Of a stretch of 64,000 nucleotides of DNA, positions 1 to 12,400 are shown piece by piece. The stretch is from Jacaranda mimosifolia (lineage: Eukaryota; Streptophyta; Magnoliopsida; Lamiales; Bignoniaceae), in the NCBI GenBank assembly GCA_018894105.1, contig CM032131.1, positions 3,560,501-3,624,500 of the forward strand. Direction: 5' to 3'. Every line of letters begins with the position of its first letter. Position 1 is the stretch's first letter. A model generated the notes under the pieces. That model made no database searches. It was not told the DNA's origin and was given only the letters and a program-made list of their open reading frames with translations. Position numbers and translations under genes: made by a program.

Positions 1-1580
1 TATATTATTAGTAGATATTCAAAATAGGTTTGCATTTGACTCAAATTTATTACCATCCAATGTAGTCTCTTTTTTAAGATAGATGATTTGATTAAGTATG
101 AGGATGTAGCTTTTCTTCTGAATTAGAGCTTCGATACGCGCGCGTGTGTTAAAAAAATAAAAATAGAACTCTGCAAACTTGACTGGAGAAGAGAGTTTTA
201 GCATTTTCTCGCATATTAGAGCTCCAAACATTTAATTTAACCACATTAGTTAAAAATAATTTTTTATTTGCATATTGTTCAAAGCTGCTAGCTGCACCCT
301 TCCTCAAAGAAAAATCCACATGCCAACCAAAGTGGATAACCAACTAAACAATACATGGAAACTTTCTTTACATTTTAAAAATACTGCACCATCACATTTT
401 AAATGTCCCAATTGACCTTTTATAATAAAGAAAAAAGTTGCAATCATAATCTTTTGTCAAAGTTGGCCTTAGAAAATTGAGTTGACGGTTTAAATTCTAC
501 AACAAAACTTCCTTTTCAAATTACACCATGCATGCACATGTTTAGTAATTAAATAAAGATTTTAAGGGACCATTATTTTAACTCCCAAAGTAAAGCACAT
601 ACATGTGAAAATAAAGAGCAAAATTTTATTTTTCATATTATAATTTTTGTCCATTTTATAATATTATTATGTAATTTGTCAATTTTCAAATTTAATTTTG
701 TATGTTCTATAAAATTATCACATTTAACTTGATTTTGCTAAAAATTCATAATTTAACATACATATAATGTTGCACATTGAAAATTTGGTCATATCATCAG
801 TCAAATATGCCATGCCATCATTTTGCCGAGCCACATAATTAATTCCAACCAAATTATGAATTTTCAATGAATCGAATTAAATGGAACAATTTTATAAAAC
901 ATGCACACTAAATTTAAAATTAGACAAATTATTCTATAGATTCCCAAAATGAGCAAAGTTATATAATGACAAATATAAATTTTCTTGTAAAAGTAGTTTA
1001 GGCTATAAAAAGAATATACAGTCACCTTCAAAATCCTTTTAACCAATAATAAAGCCATAAAGGTTAAATTATAGAGCATAACAGCTGCCTACTTGAACGA
1101 AAATTGCCTTCTTTTTAATGAATGAGACTAACAATTTAGACACAAAATAGTAAAGAATAGTACGTGTACAATGAAAGAAAAAGAAAAACACACACACACA
1201 CACATATATATATATGTATATATATTATTAATAAAGATTCAGAACAGATTCCAATTTGACTCAAATCCACTATCATCCAAAGTGGATAGCCAACTAAACC
1301 ATTCAAGGAAAGTTTCATATGATTAATTATCACAAGAGGTGACTTTCACCCGTTGAGAAAGGAAGATTCGTGGCCATGCGTACATGAATTCCTCAATCTT
1401 TGTCTGTGGGTGGTCAAATTCAGTGTATTTGAAAATCAAACTTTATCCATCAGGACAACCTTAATCCTCCAATGATTAACGTGTCAAAAAAAAAAAATAA
1501 AAATGGAAAAGACAAAAATCAGGCGTCGACTTTCTTTACGGAAGATATTCAAACCCAAGAAAATGTACTATTCCCACAGC
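1..1580. other. AT-rich region upstream of the laccase, with an internal duplication
   Basis: No gene is recognised here. Positions 1-65 are repeated in diverged form at 1221-1285 (both contain TATATTATTA and TTTGACTCAAAT). A second shared stretch (CCAAAGTGGATA.CCAACTAAAC) lies near 330-350 and 1278-1300. A CA/TA microsatellite covers about 1188-1232. Short ORFs on the minus strand are low-complexity and were not accepted. Confidence 0.6.
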
Positions 1581-1582
1581 AC

Positions 1583-1589
1583 TATAAAT
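1583..1589 (+). promoter_or_regulatory. Probable TATA box of the laccase gene
   Basis: TATAAAT lies 118 bases before the laccase start codon. It is followed by a purine-rich leader (GAAGAACAACAGAGAGAAC) typical of plant 5' UTRs. With usual TATA-to-start spacing, transcription would begin near 1610-1625. This is inferred from position and composition only. Confidence 0.55.
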
Positions 1590-1706
1590 GCTAGATCATT
1601 TTGCTCCAATGCGAAGAACAACAGAGAGAACAACATTCTAGATTAAAGAGTACTACATACAATCGAAAGAGAGATATCGTACATTTGACAAACAACATAA
1701 CAGAAT

Positions 1707-3884
1707 ATGAAGCCTAATTTGATGTTGCAATTTATATGTTTTATTCTTCTTTGCAGCGTACTACCAGGACGCGCTGCAGTTCGTCGCCATAAGTTTGTGG
1801 TAAGTTTAGTGATGTCTTGAAATTTAAACATTAATTTCCATCAGCAACGACTTAATTTCATAATACATATTTTGAAGCAAACTATATATAATGATCCTCC
1901 ATTTTGAATTTGGCAGCTAAAAGATGCTTCATACACCAGGCTCTGCACCAACAAGACCATCCTGACCATAAATGGACAGTTTCCAGGGCCAACTATATAT
2001 GCAAGAAGAGGAGATTTAGTTATTGTCGATGTTTATAATCGCGCTAGTCATAATATTACCATTCACTGGTATAAATTTCTCAATTTTGTAACATTACTTT
2101 CTATGTGTAAGATATATATATAATAGAAATTAGTTCTATGATGATGTTAAACTCATACGTTAATTATTCAATTACAGGCATGGAGTGAAAATGCCAAGGT
2201 ATCCATGGTCAGACGGTCCCGAGTATGTGACGCAGTGCCCCATCAGGCCAGGCGCAAAGTTTAGCCAAAGGATTGTGCTTTCTGATGAGGAAGGAACTTT
2301 GTGGTGGCACGCTCACAGCGAGTGGTCCAGAGCCACCGTGTACGGTGCACTTGTTATTTTACCCCAGAGGAAAAATTCCTATCCTTTCCCTAAGCCTCAT
2401 GCAGAAGTGCCCATCTTGCTAGGTGACTTATATTGCTAATTAATGATCAAAAGAATAAATTAAAGGGATAAGATTCAAGTACTAAATTAATTAAAGTTGG
2501 ACAATTATGCAATACAGGAGAGTGGTGGAATGCCGATGTGCAGGAGGTTATGGTGGAGTTTCTTGCAAGTGGAGGCGACCCTAATGTTTCCGATGCTTTC
2601 CTTATAAATGGTCAGCCTGGTGATCTATATCCGTGCTCTAGACAAGGTTGGTACATATCTATATATCTAATACTAGTACTTCTCTTTCTTTTCATTATTG
2701 ATCTTTTACTAATAAGTGCCAACCAAATGCAGACACATTCAAGCTGACAGTGGAATTTGGCAAAACTTATCTGCTCCGAGTGGTTAATGCAGTAATGAAC
2801 AACATTATGTTCTTCAAAATTGCAAATCATAATCTCACTGTTGTTGGATCAGATGCGAGCTACACAAAGCATGTGAATACTGATTATATTGCCATCTCCC
2901 CTGGACAAACTATTGACTTATTATTGGAAGCTAATCAGCCAGCGAGTCACTATTACATGGCCTCCAGGGTTTATGCTAGTGCTGGAAATTTTCAAAACAC
3001 AACCACAACAGGGATTATAGAATACAGAGGCAATTATACCCCACCATCATCCCCATTGCTTCCAATTTTTCCAGAGTTCAATGATACAATTTCATCAACA
3101 AATTTCACCAATCGTCTCAGAAGCTTAGCAAACAAAAAATATCCTGTCGACCTTCCTTTGAATATCACCAATACGTTGTTCTTCACTCTTTCAATCAATT
3201 TACGTCCCTGCGATGGTAACTCATGCGATGGGCCATTTCAGGAGCGACTTTTGGCAAGTGTGAATAACATAACATTGCAGCTACCAAGAGCTGACATTCT
3301 TCAGGCTTATTACAGAGGGATCAATGGAGTTTATGAAACTGATTTCCCTGTTAATCCACCTCTTCAATTCAATTATACCCAAGATTTTATCCCTCGGGAC
3401 CTGTGGAGGCCTGAAAATGGAACTGATGTGATTGTTCTCGAGTATAATTCCACAGTGGAACTTGTTTTCCAAGGGACCAACACTGTGGCGGGTATTGATC
3501 ATCCCATGCACTTGCATGGATACAGCTTTTATGTAGTTGGGTCTGGATTTGGAAACTTCGACAAAGACAAGGATCCTCTGAACTATAATCTTGTCGACCC
3601 TCCATTGATGGAAACAATTGCAGTGCCGAGAAATGGCTGGACGGCGATAAGATTTAGGGCGAACAATCCAGGTTTGTGCTTATTTCATTTGTTAATTATA
3701 GCCTTATCTGTCTCTGTTTTCGAATTCGTTTCATGATTTCTAATTTCTTGCAGGAGTTTGGTTCATGCATTGCCATTTTGAGCGCCATGTAAGCTGGGGA
3801 ATGGGAATGGTATTTAATGTGAAGAATGGCAAAGGCCCAAATGCAAAAATGCTGCCACCACCACCAGATATGCCTCAGTGCTGA
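1707..3884 (+). CDS. LAC: Laccase (secreted multicopper oxidase), six exons, intact
   Basis: Exons 1707-1799, 1917-2068, 2178-2422, 2518-2646, 2733-3671 and 3754-3884 all have GT/AG borders. They join into a 562-residue open frame, the usual laccase length, and exon sizes of 152, 245 and 129 nt match the conserved plant pattern. Residues 1-24 form a signal peptide ending near GRAA, so the product is apoplastic. All four copper-binding regions are complete: HWHG at 81-84, WWHAHS at 124-129, HPMHLHG at 463-469 and HCHFERH at 525-531, with axial Met536. Many N-glycosylation motifs are present. The family uses O2 to oxidise phenols and monolignols (lignin or flavonoid polymerisation). The [12 protein letters not shown] motif suggests the LAC14/LAC15-like branch, but the substrate is not known. 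ATG 1707 is the first ATG in frame and gives a clean signal peptide. No breaks were found. Confidence 0.96.
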
Positions 3885-4084
3885 CCGTAAAGCAAATATA
3901 TAATCAGAAGTTTCAAATTGATCGTTGTCCTGTTGAAGATGTTTTGAGTTTCTTTCTCTATTTATAGGGAAATTTCTACAAGATTTCATTTATTTATTTG
4001 TTTGGATTTCTTTTCAATTACAGAATTTGTATTCATCAAATTGAACAGGACAAACTTATTGTTGTCTTTTATTTTTTCCTTGTT

Positions 4085-4090
4085 AATAAA
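4085..4090 (+). promoter_or_regulatory. Possible polyadenylation signal of the laccase
   Basis: AATAAA lies about 200 bases after the laccase stop, downstream of a T-rich stretch. Plant polyadenylation signals are loose, so this is only a candidate. Confidence 0.3.
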
Positions 4091-4390
4091 ATAATTGTGA
4101 CATTTAAATTCGATTTGGTCCACAATGATCTCCTTTTAATAGTTTCCCCAACCTCTTTCTAGCAATAGTTATTGAATGGCTAGTCGTATTATCAAATATT
4201 TAAAGGTACCTAATTGCTGTTGCATTTGTTTCAAAAAATATTGAAATTATCAACTCATTCTTTATAACTTTCATAATTATCAAAACTTTCTATTTAAAAA
4301 GCAGTGCTTACCAAACTATCATTAGCTAGGTTTTAGACGGAAAATAGTATAACAAGCCAAAAATTGAGTGAATTTTCTATTTCACCTCTA

Positions 4391-4624
4391 GCCCAATAGT
4401 TGTCATAATTTACGAAGTAAAATACCCTTAAGCAATGTTTTCAAAATCGGACTGGACAATAAACCGATGACCTTACTGGTTATTGATTCAACCAGTTTGA
4501 CCAATACCAATAGTTGTCATAATTTATGAACTAAAATACCCTTAAGCAATGTTTTCAAAATTGTATCGGACAATGAACCGGTGACCTTACTGGTTACTAG
4601 TTCAACCAGTTCGACCACTGGTCG
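4391..4624. repeat. Tandem duplication of the hAT left end and its flank
   Basis: Two diverged copies, about 4395-4508 and 4509-4622, share TAGTTGTCATAATTTA, AAAATACCCTTAAGCAATG and the following terminal sequence. The duplication joins host flank to transposon end, so it arose after insertion. Confidence 0.8.
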
Positions 4625-5224
4625 AACTGATATGACGCAATAATGTATTTAGTTTTATAAATATATATAATATTTAATATTACCAAAAAATAAAACTTTC
4701 AATTGATATAGAAAGAATATTATTTGAAAAAAATTTAAACTTGCTTATTTTTAAGTACGTTTTTTAGAAAATAATACTATTTCACAATTAGTCAACTATA
4801 AATAAATAAAAAATAATATTTCATATTAATTTAAGTAATCATTCGTTTCATACTTCAACTCCAAGTAAAAATAAATTTTTCTACGCTAAATATTCAACAC
4901 AATTTAAGAGAGATTAAACAAAATAAAACAACAAATTAAACATAAATATTCACATATAACTACCACGTCATTAAATTTCAAGAACATAAATTCATGTTTC
5001 AAAAAATTACATGTTCAAAATCTTTAATCATCATTTTCAACTCACAATTTCTGTTTTTATTTTACTTTTTTTTTTCAAAAATAAAAATTAAAAGAGAGAG
5101 TGAACTAGTTGAACCGGTCCGGTTTTGACCAGTTTTGACTAATTTTGACCACCACCGATTTTTAGGCTTCAACCGAACTGGACTGGCCACTGGTCACCGG
5201 TCCGGTCTGATTTTCAAATCACTG
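4433..5224. mobile_element. Non-autonomous hAT element with 8-bp target duplication
   Basis: The terminal inverted repeats begin CAATGTTTTCAAAATCGGAC on the left and, on the opposite strand at the right, CAGTGATTTGAAAATCAGAC. Both continue into GGAC and GTGACC motifs rich in CCGG. The direct repeat CCCTTAAG flanks the element exactly (4425-4432 and 5225-5232), the 8-bp duplication made by hAT transposases. At about 790 bp and with no ORF it is non-autonomous. The left end, including the flanking target sequence, is duplicated in tandem (period 114 bp), so a second copy of CCCTTAAG plus the terminus starts at 4539. Confidence 0.85.
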
Positions 5225-6289
5225 CCCTTAAGTTTTGAAACTTGGAAAGGGTGCAAATTTAACGTATTTATAATTAATAAACAAAACAAATGTAATACTG
5301 TTTTGGAAATATAGCCATTCTAAAATATAGTTGCAACAAATTACACTTTTAGTAATGAAAGAGTTAGTTACAATAGATTTCAATAGCATAAAAAAATATT
5401 TAGTTACTAAAACATTGACAGTTTTGTTGTGTTTTATTTTTTCGTTACTATTGCATAATATAATAATATTATTTATTTAGTTAAGTATCGTTACAAATTA
5501 TTTATATAACAAAATATTTGGTTATGACTAGTAAAATAATATTTTAATTCGAAAATAAGCAACTCATTACTAATGGAATAGATAACTAACAATTTCATTA
5601 TGAAAGAGACAAATTAAGAGTTTTGTTACATTAAGATATATAACTGAATGTTTCGCTACCTTTGACTTATACAATTATAATATTTTGTTACAAATAAACA
5701 ATGTATTCATTACAAGTAATTAATTTCTTGATTAAGAATAAATAATTATTTCGTGTGAATTAATAATAATTCATTATAGATAAATAAAATTTCGTTACCA
5801 ATGAGTGAATTAGTTTGTTACAATTAAGAAAAGTGACAAAAAATTTTTTATGACAATATTACTTTTGCTACAAAAAGTGTTCATTTTCCCCTGTTCAACA
5901 GCTTAATTTGGATATGAAATTGCTGAATAAATTCAAATTTGAAGCACATTAACATTCTAAATATAAATAATTTATAGTCATTCCTTCAATAAAGAAAAAA
6001 GTAAGCACATCCATCCATTTATAGACACGACGCTAATAAGGAAAAATAGCATTTTTGGTCCCACAATTTAAGGTCATTTTCAATTGAGTCCCATAATTAA
6101 AAAATCTTCTCACATTTGGTCCCACCTCCCTTCTTCAGTTAAATAATTAACGAAAAACGCACATGCAGAGCATGTGCACCGTCAATAGCTAGGTTTTGGA
6201 GGGAAAATTGGCCTGATACTGTTCACTCTTCATTTTGGAGGGAAAACAACTATAAAAGAGAAAAAAAAAATGAGAAAAAGCAAAAAAAG

Positions 6290-7226
6290 GGAAAATTATT
6301 ATAATTTTTTTAATAATTTTTATAAATTTAAATTTAAGATATTCTAAATTACATAAAACAAATATCCAATTTTTTTAATTATTATAAATTAAAGAATTTA
6401 TATTTATTGTGTAAAAATTTTCATTTTTTTTAAAACTAAATATTCAAAAGTTTTCTAAAAAATAAATTAAATATTTCTATTCCAAACATGATAAAAATTA
6501 TAATTTATATTTCATAATTTTTCTTGTTCAAAAATTTATTTAGTTATTAGCTTGTTAATGTTTTGTTATTTTTAAAAATTAGTTAATTTGGATATAAATT
6601 TTAAAATTTAAATACCATTTTTAATTTAAATATATTTTAATTATATTTAAAATTTGGAATGGTTATTTTAATTTTAAAATTTAAGTTAAAAATTATTTTT
6701 AATTTCATTATTTCTAAATATAATTTAAAATTAATAGAATTTAAATTTGATTTTAAAAAAACTTGTTTAATAAAATATAATTTAAAATTATATTTAAATA
6801 GTAATTTGGAAACAAGGATGGAAAATTTAAAATTTAAAATTTCCAAATAGTTAATTTTTTGCTATTACAATGAAAACTTTAAAAATAATGAAAAATCATA
6901 AATTTAAATATTAGTTTATAATAAAAAATTATAAATTATAAATTTTAAAATTTATTTTCAAATTAACTAATTTTAGAAATAACAAAAAATTTAGCAAGTT
7001 AATAACAAAATAAAATTTCAAATATGTAAAATTAATAAATACAAATTACAAGTTTTCTCATGTTTGGAAAAGAATTATTTAACTTAGGTTTTTTTAAATA
7101 CTTTTGAATATTTTTAATTTCTTACACAATAAGTTCTTTAGTGTATAATGTTTGAAAAAATGAAGATTTATTTCATGTAATTTAGAATATTTTAAATTTA
7201 AATTTATGAAAATTATTGAAAATTTT
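6290..7226. repeat. Long AT-rich inverted repeat (foldback hairpin)
   Basis: The sequence from about 6295 (ATAAATTTAAATTTAAGATA, then TTCTAAATTACAT) is repeated on the opposite strand from about 7222 inwards (ATAAATTTAAATTTAAAATA, then TTCTAAATTACAT). The match continues through motifs such as TTGTGTAA, CCAAACATGA, TTAGTTAATTTG and TGGAA to a centre near 6740-6840. Arms are about 450 bases and imperfect. The complementary ORFs inside it are artefacts of this symmetry. It may be a foldback/MITE-like insertion, and a transcript would form long double-stranded RNA. Confidence 0.75.
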
Positions 7227-9110
7227 AAGACAATTTTACCAACTACATTAATTAATAACTTAAAACATACAGTCTAAATATGCCAACATGGCGAATCAAT
7301 AACTTACAGAATAGTCTCAAATAAACTGAACAAGACCAAACGTACAACAAGTAGAATGAGTTCAAACTGATCAAGATAGTGTGAGTTCTTGGCGCCAGAA
7401 CAAACATGCTAAATTCTTATTAGGAACAACTTCGAGAAAGTAACCCTCACAGGGGTATACCAACAGTTAATAGATAACAAGCAATATTCTGAATGATTCA
7501 CGTATTTCAATAAACAAGATGCATTTATACAACATAAACAAGAGAAACCCTCGTAGGGTTTATCACAAATGACAGATAGGTGTAATCAAATGTCAGATTG
7601 GCAGACTCTCAGAAGGCATACAAAGTAAATACTCAAGAGGTTAGACCCTCACCTCCGTAGTCGCAAAAAGCTATAGTCATCGACTACTAGTTTGTGGGAT
7701 CCACTTTTTCGTCACTTAACTAAAAGAATAAATCCATGATCAAAATCCTTATTTGACCTTAATAACCTCCAATGATTACAATCTTACTATTAACGGTCTA
7801 AAATCAACAACTGCTTGATTAATACGGTAATTTTAGGGTTTGCTTAGCACTATCATTAAGGAATCGCTAATTATGTCGAACTCGATAAGAGGATAATATA
7901 ATCAGGTCTTTAATTATCAAGTTAATCTTGTGAAAATATACTAAATCAATAATAATAGTCCAATAATCCTTAATAACCCAATTTTATTACTTAGGTCTCA
8001 AGACCACAAAATTAGGGTTTAATTTTCCAATTAACTCAATTAATTCCAAAATAATGCAAATCTGGATCTAGTTGGTTATAAAATTTCACATGCATGGTCC
8101 ATATTCTACCTCCCATATCAAATTCTTACATCTTCCTCAACAATACACAAGATTTGGAAAGTAAAATAAATGGTACAAAAACTTTAAATCCAAAGCCGAT
8201 CATTAACCAAGATTTCCCAATCGAAACTCTAGAATCACAAACCAATTACACCACCACGATCATGACGATGAGGCGAAGACTCTGCCTCAGCACTGTCGTC
8301 GTGCCGCCGCCGAAAATGGTCAACACCACCACCATTCGAAGCCGTTCAGCTCAAATAACACAAATCCTAGGTCAATTTCAAGTTTCGCCATTGGAAAGGG
8401 CCTTAATTTCACCTCCGATCACTTAGCGCCACCACACGCCATCGTGGCTGTTTCTCTTCAATTCAACCGGCTCCACCGCACCAATCTTTAGTCCAAAGTC
8501 ACTAACTTCTTCCTTGAGCTGAATCCAATGATACCCAGTACTCACATCCATAGTTCAGTTGCTAGAGTTGAGAGACCTATCACCGCTTCCATGCGCCACC
8601 TTCGGCTCCAAGTTTCTTGGTGAGCTGCTAGTGGTTTTGGTGCAAATTTGGTATAGGTTTACTCCTTGAGCTGGGAGGAAGGCTGGGGTATGGTCAATTT
8701 GGTGATTTGCCAGTCGCTAAGGAGGGTTTACTGAAGGGAGGAACAATGATTTGCATGTGGAAGTTAACTGAAATGTTATATAAAGGGGCTATTCCCGAAA
8801 ATTACAATTTGATCCCTACAAGTTTTGCTTGGGTTCCAATTGAGTCCTCCAAAGTTCAACCTACTTCAATTCTAGTCCCCCAACTCCCCAGTGCCTCACA
8901 TCTACCCATTTGATCCAAAATATTCCCACGTTGACCCACAAAACTTTCCAAATGTTGGTCAATCAAGTCTTCTCAAATTGCAATTCAACCCCCAAACTTT
9001 CAATTTTCATGCAATGAAATCCTTCTTATTTATTTTTCAATCTCTAAAATTTGACCAACTAATATCTTGATTTCTAAATCCTTACTTTCCAAAATACTAA
9101 ATTTTAGGGG
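7227..9110. other. No gene recognised inside the CACTA-like block
   Basis: This stretch is somewhat less AT-rich at 8090-8700. It holds short frames with proline/serine/threonine-rich translations (for example 8094-8426) that match no family I recognise. Phrases such as TTTGGTCCCA and TTGAGTCC near 6060-6130 and 8790-8880 are a common plant repeat motif. Confidence 0.4.
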
Positions 9111-9468
9111 TGTTACATATTTTATGGAGGGAAAATTAATATAACTTTAGTAACAAATTTTTTTGTTACAATATAATTTTTTTGTTATAATAAGTACCCA
9201 ATTTTGTTACAAATAAGTTTTTCTAAATGGCAGAAAATATTATATGTAAAAAAATTATATTTTCCATAATGAATACTTATTTAGTTACAAAATACAAAAC
9301 ATCTAACATAACGAATCTTAGTTGAAGGTAACAAGATTTTCACTTTGTTACTCAAGACAAATATTATAGTAACAAAAATTCAATCTTGTTACGATAAATG
9401 TAACATCTGTAACAAATTTTGCCTCTGTTACTAAAGTTTTGTTGCATGAAATGTAGTTTGTTGTAGTG

Positions 9469-12400
9469 AATTGTTTGTGTAAATTTTATAGTTATCCTTT
9501 GTATATAAGTTAGACGAACAATATTTATTGTATTTGTCATTTAAAAATGACTTGCTTAAGTACTCTTCTAGCATGGTAGGGTTGAAATATTACAAACACA
9601 AATGTCTTCTAGGTATTGTGGAAGAAAAAGAATAATTATGGTGATTTTTGATATGACAATAAGTTTTGGAAGGTTGTTTTACTGCTATCCCAAACATAAT
9701 TTCTCTCATAGGTATATGCCATGCATAGATGAAGGTGAATAAGTACATGTAGCTATAATAGCACATAATGAAAGTAAAGGTTCAAGAAGTTTCCAATAGA
9801 AGAGAGGTGCAAATGAATGATGCTAAAATTGAACTAGTGCAGAAATTATTGACAATAAATCTAGAGAAAGTTACAATCTGATTCTCTTCTTTTCTAAAAA
9901 CAAAAACTGAACAGTTGTGTTTTTTTTACTTGTGATGCAACTATTATGGATTATTGAAAGCTAACATTACCATTCCAATTGTCTTTCCTCTGTTCTGAAT
10001 TCATAATTTTATGATTTTAAAATTTTAAATTTATATATAATTCATTATGTGATGAGTTCTCAATTTTGTAATAAGAAATATAACAATGTCTTACATTATT
10101 TTAGGACATAGGGTTTTAGCCCGGTGAAAATCTTTTGATGGTTAATTTAGATGATACTTACGGAGAAAAGTAATGGGGCATGATGGTAAATTGAAAAATT
10201 GAAAAACATACCTTAACCTTGGAAATCAAAAGAAAAAAAAAACTTTATATGCTTTCTAGATTTTGTTTCCTTTTAAAATTAGAGCTCTTTCCTTCCTCGA
10301 TCATACTACTTACTTTAGTTGGGCTTAGGTAATTAAGCAACATGATGCTCATTGCCTTTTATAGAGGCTATCCTAACTTCCAAACTAGGATACTTTCAAG
10401 GGTCTGCATATCATTCAGGGCATTTGTTTAACCCTAATAGAAAGCCAAAAGAATCCAACAATTGAAAAGACATCTTTAAATCTTGATCTACGTTTTTTTC
10501 TTTTTCTTCTGGAGAAAGATATTCGATCAATGCAAAAGCATTAGAAAAGGCATAAATATCTTTATCTTTTAGTACACACATTAAAATGACTAGCCTAACC
10601 TTAATTAATTAATAAAAATAAGACTTATTTTTTTATTAGATAATGAATTAAAATTACTTCATTCTAACCCCTAAACCCCAAATCGGCAAAGAACCCTAAA
10701 CCCTCTTCATTCCCAAATTTTGATACCAAATTGAAGAACTTTGACAAAATCATTGGGATAAGACAAATTTCTTCATTCTCCAAATTGATTTTACCCCCTA
10801 GATTGATGTGTATATTTGAATTCTGCCCCTATTCCACAAGTAATTTGAAAGAATTAAGAATGCTATTGGTGGGTTTTGGTCAGGTTTCCACCAGTGACAC
10901 CTCAATCACTACTACACAACGCCAATAAGCTATCATCGGTGGCATCCCTATCCTATGCGACATAAAACAACCAATAACTGTGAAATTGGTTGGAAAGAAT
11001 GAAATTTGCTGTTTATCTTCTCCTTTCGGAATAGGTTGATCCGTATGTGGGTCTTATCTATATTTTATTTTTTAGAAATTATTTGTTATGTTTTGATGGG
11101 ATGTGATTCAAGCTGAAAAGTGTGAAAGTAAGATTCACTTAAAGTTCTAATGCTAACTAATTGTGACAATAATGTGGGGTTATTGTAGTTGAATGGTTCT
11201 GTTAGTATAAGAAATAATGGACAATGTGAAATGTGATGTTGTGTACCTTTTTTCTAATTTTGAATTTCATATGTAAAATTGAAATGATGGTCAATGTGAC
11301 AAAAACTGATGTAGGATGTGGTTTTTTTTTTTTTTGATAATTTTCATTTTCGAAATGGAATTCATTGATCCATACATTATTTAAGAGTTTTCTTTGTTTG
11401 AATTGTTGTATTTTGAGAAATTATATGTTATTTTATTTTTGATGGGATAAGATTATATATGTAAAGCTAGAATTCTTGGGGGAGTAAAGCTGCAACAACT
11501 AATGTTAGTGATGAAAATTTTCCAATTGAAATTGAATTTTTTGACTTGATTTTGAATCACTTAGTTGAACTAATCAATAATGACTTGGTTGAATTATGTC
11601 AATACATGATAACCTACAATTTACTCCTTTTAGCAACTTGGTGTATTTGATGATCCTGATTATTTTCCAGCAGGCTCTAGAATTGGTTGATCTTGATGTG
11701 ATTATAAGAGAGTTTTTGCCTAAGAGGTGGTTTTATTTCTAGAAATTATATGTTATTTTTTATGGAATAAGATAATAGATGATAAGCTAGAAGCTATGGC
11801 TGAGTAAAAATGTTGCTGCAAAGTAATTGATGCAGATAGTGGATGATAAGCTAGAAACTATAGTTGTGTAAAAATGTTGCTGCGAAGTAATTAGTGTAGC
11901 ACTTTGGCATTAGTGTTATTACATTCCATATGTTGGTTTATTCCTGAAATATTATTTGATCTATACATCAAAATTGAATGTTTTCAACTTGATTTTGGAT
12001 CACTTAATAGAAGTTATCTAGAAAATGTATTCCCTATGGTATTAATGCCTGCCCATAATCAAATTTGGAAGATTAGGAAAATATTTCTATTATGTAAAGA
12101 ACATTGAAGCTCTGTACTATGTGAAGTAACATTGGGATGTTGGTTAAATAATTGACATTGGACTCTTTTACCTTTTTTTCTTCTATCACGTGCTCTATTC
12201 ATAAACTTGGTTGTAAAAATGAATGTTACTGATTATTTTTCATATTATTTTGAAATAGGTTTACCTTTATGTAATTATAAGATACTTTTTTCTTTGGGTG
12301 CTGGTTTTATTTTTGGTAATTATATCTTATTTTTGGTGGAAGGATTTATGGATGAAAACTTAGGAAGCCATGGTTGAGTAAAAACACTGCTACAAAGTAA

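Larger units (their letters stand above)
5329..9468. mobile_element. Possible decayed non-autonomous CACTA-like element
   Basis: The right end reads TTTGTTGTAGTG (9457-9468), which is CACTACAACAAA on the opposite strand, a CACTA-type terminus. The 350 bases inside it carry many copies of GTTAC/GTAAC. The same motif is dense at 5360-5880 after a diverged counterpart of the terminus near 5329-5345 (TTGCAACAAATTAC). Dense subterminal repeats at both ends are typical of CACTA elements. The left terminus is too diverged to fix exactly, no 3-bp target duplication is clear, and no transposase is visible inside. The two ends could also belong to separate elements. Confidence 0.4.

Noticed and set aside
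2612..2830. Minus-strand ORF over laccase exons 4-5
   Set aside because: It is an antisense shadow of the laccase and runs across an intron.
6637..6850. Overlapping ORFs of 60-70 residues on both strands
   Set aside because: They are lysine/asparagine/phenylalanine-rich products of the AT-rich palindrome centre, not genes.
8094..8426. 110-residue frame, Thr/Pro-rich
   Set aside because: No family match, no splice sites or promoter, and it lies inside decayed transposon DNA.
10665..10705. CCCTAAACCCC-like sequence resembling telomere repeat
   Set aside because: Only two isolated imperfect units. It is not an array.
10907..10920. CACTACTACACAAC, a possible CACTA terminus
   Set aside because: No inverted partner, target duplication or subterminal repeats were found. 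It is probably chance.
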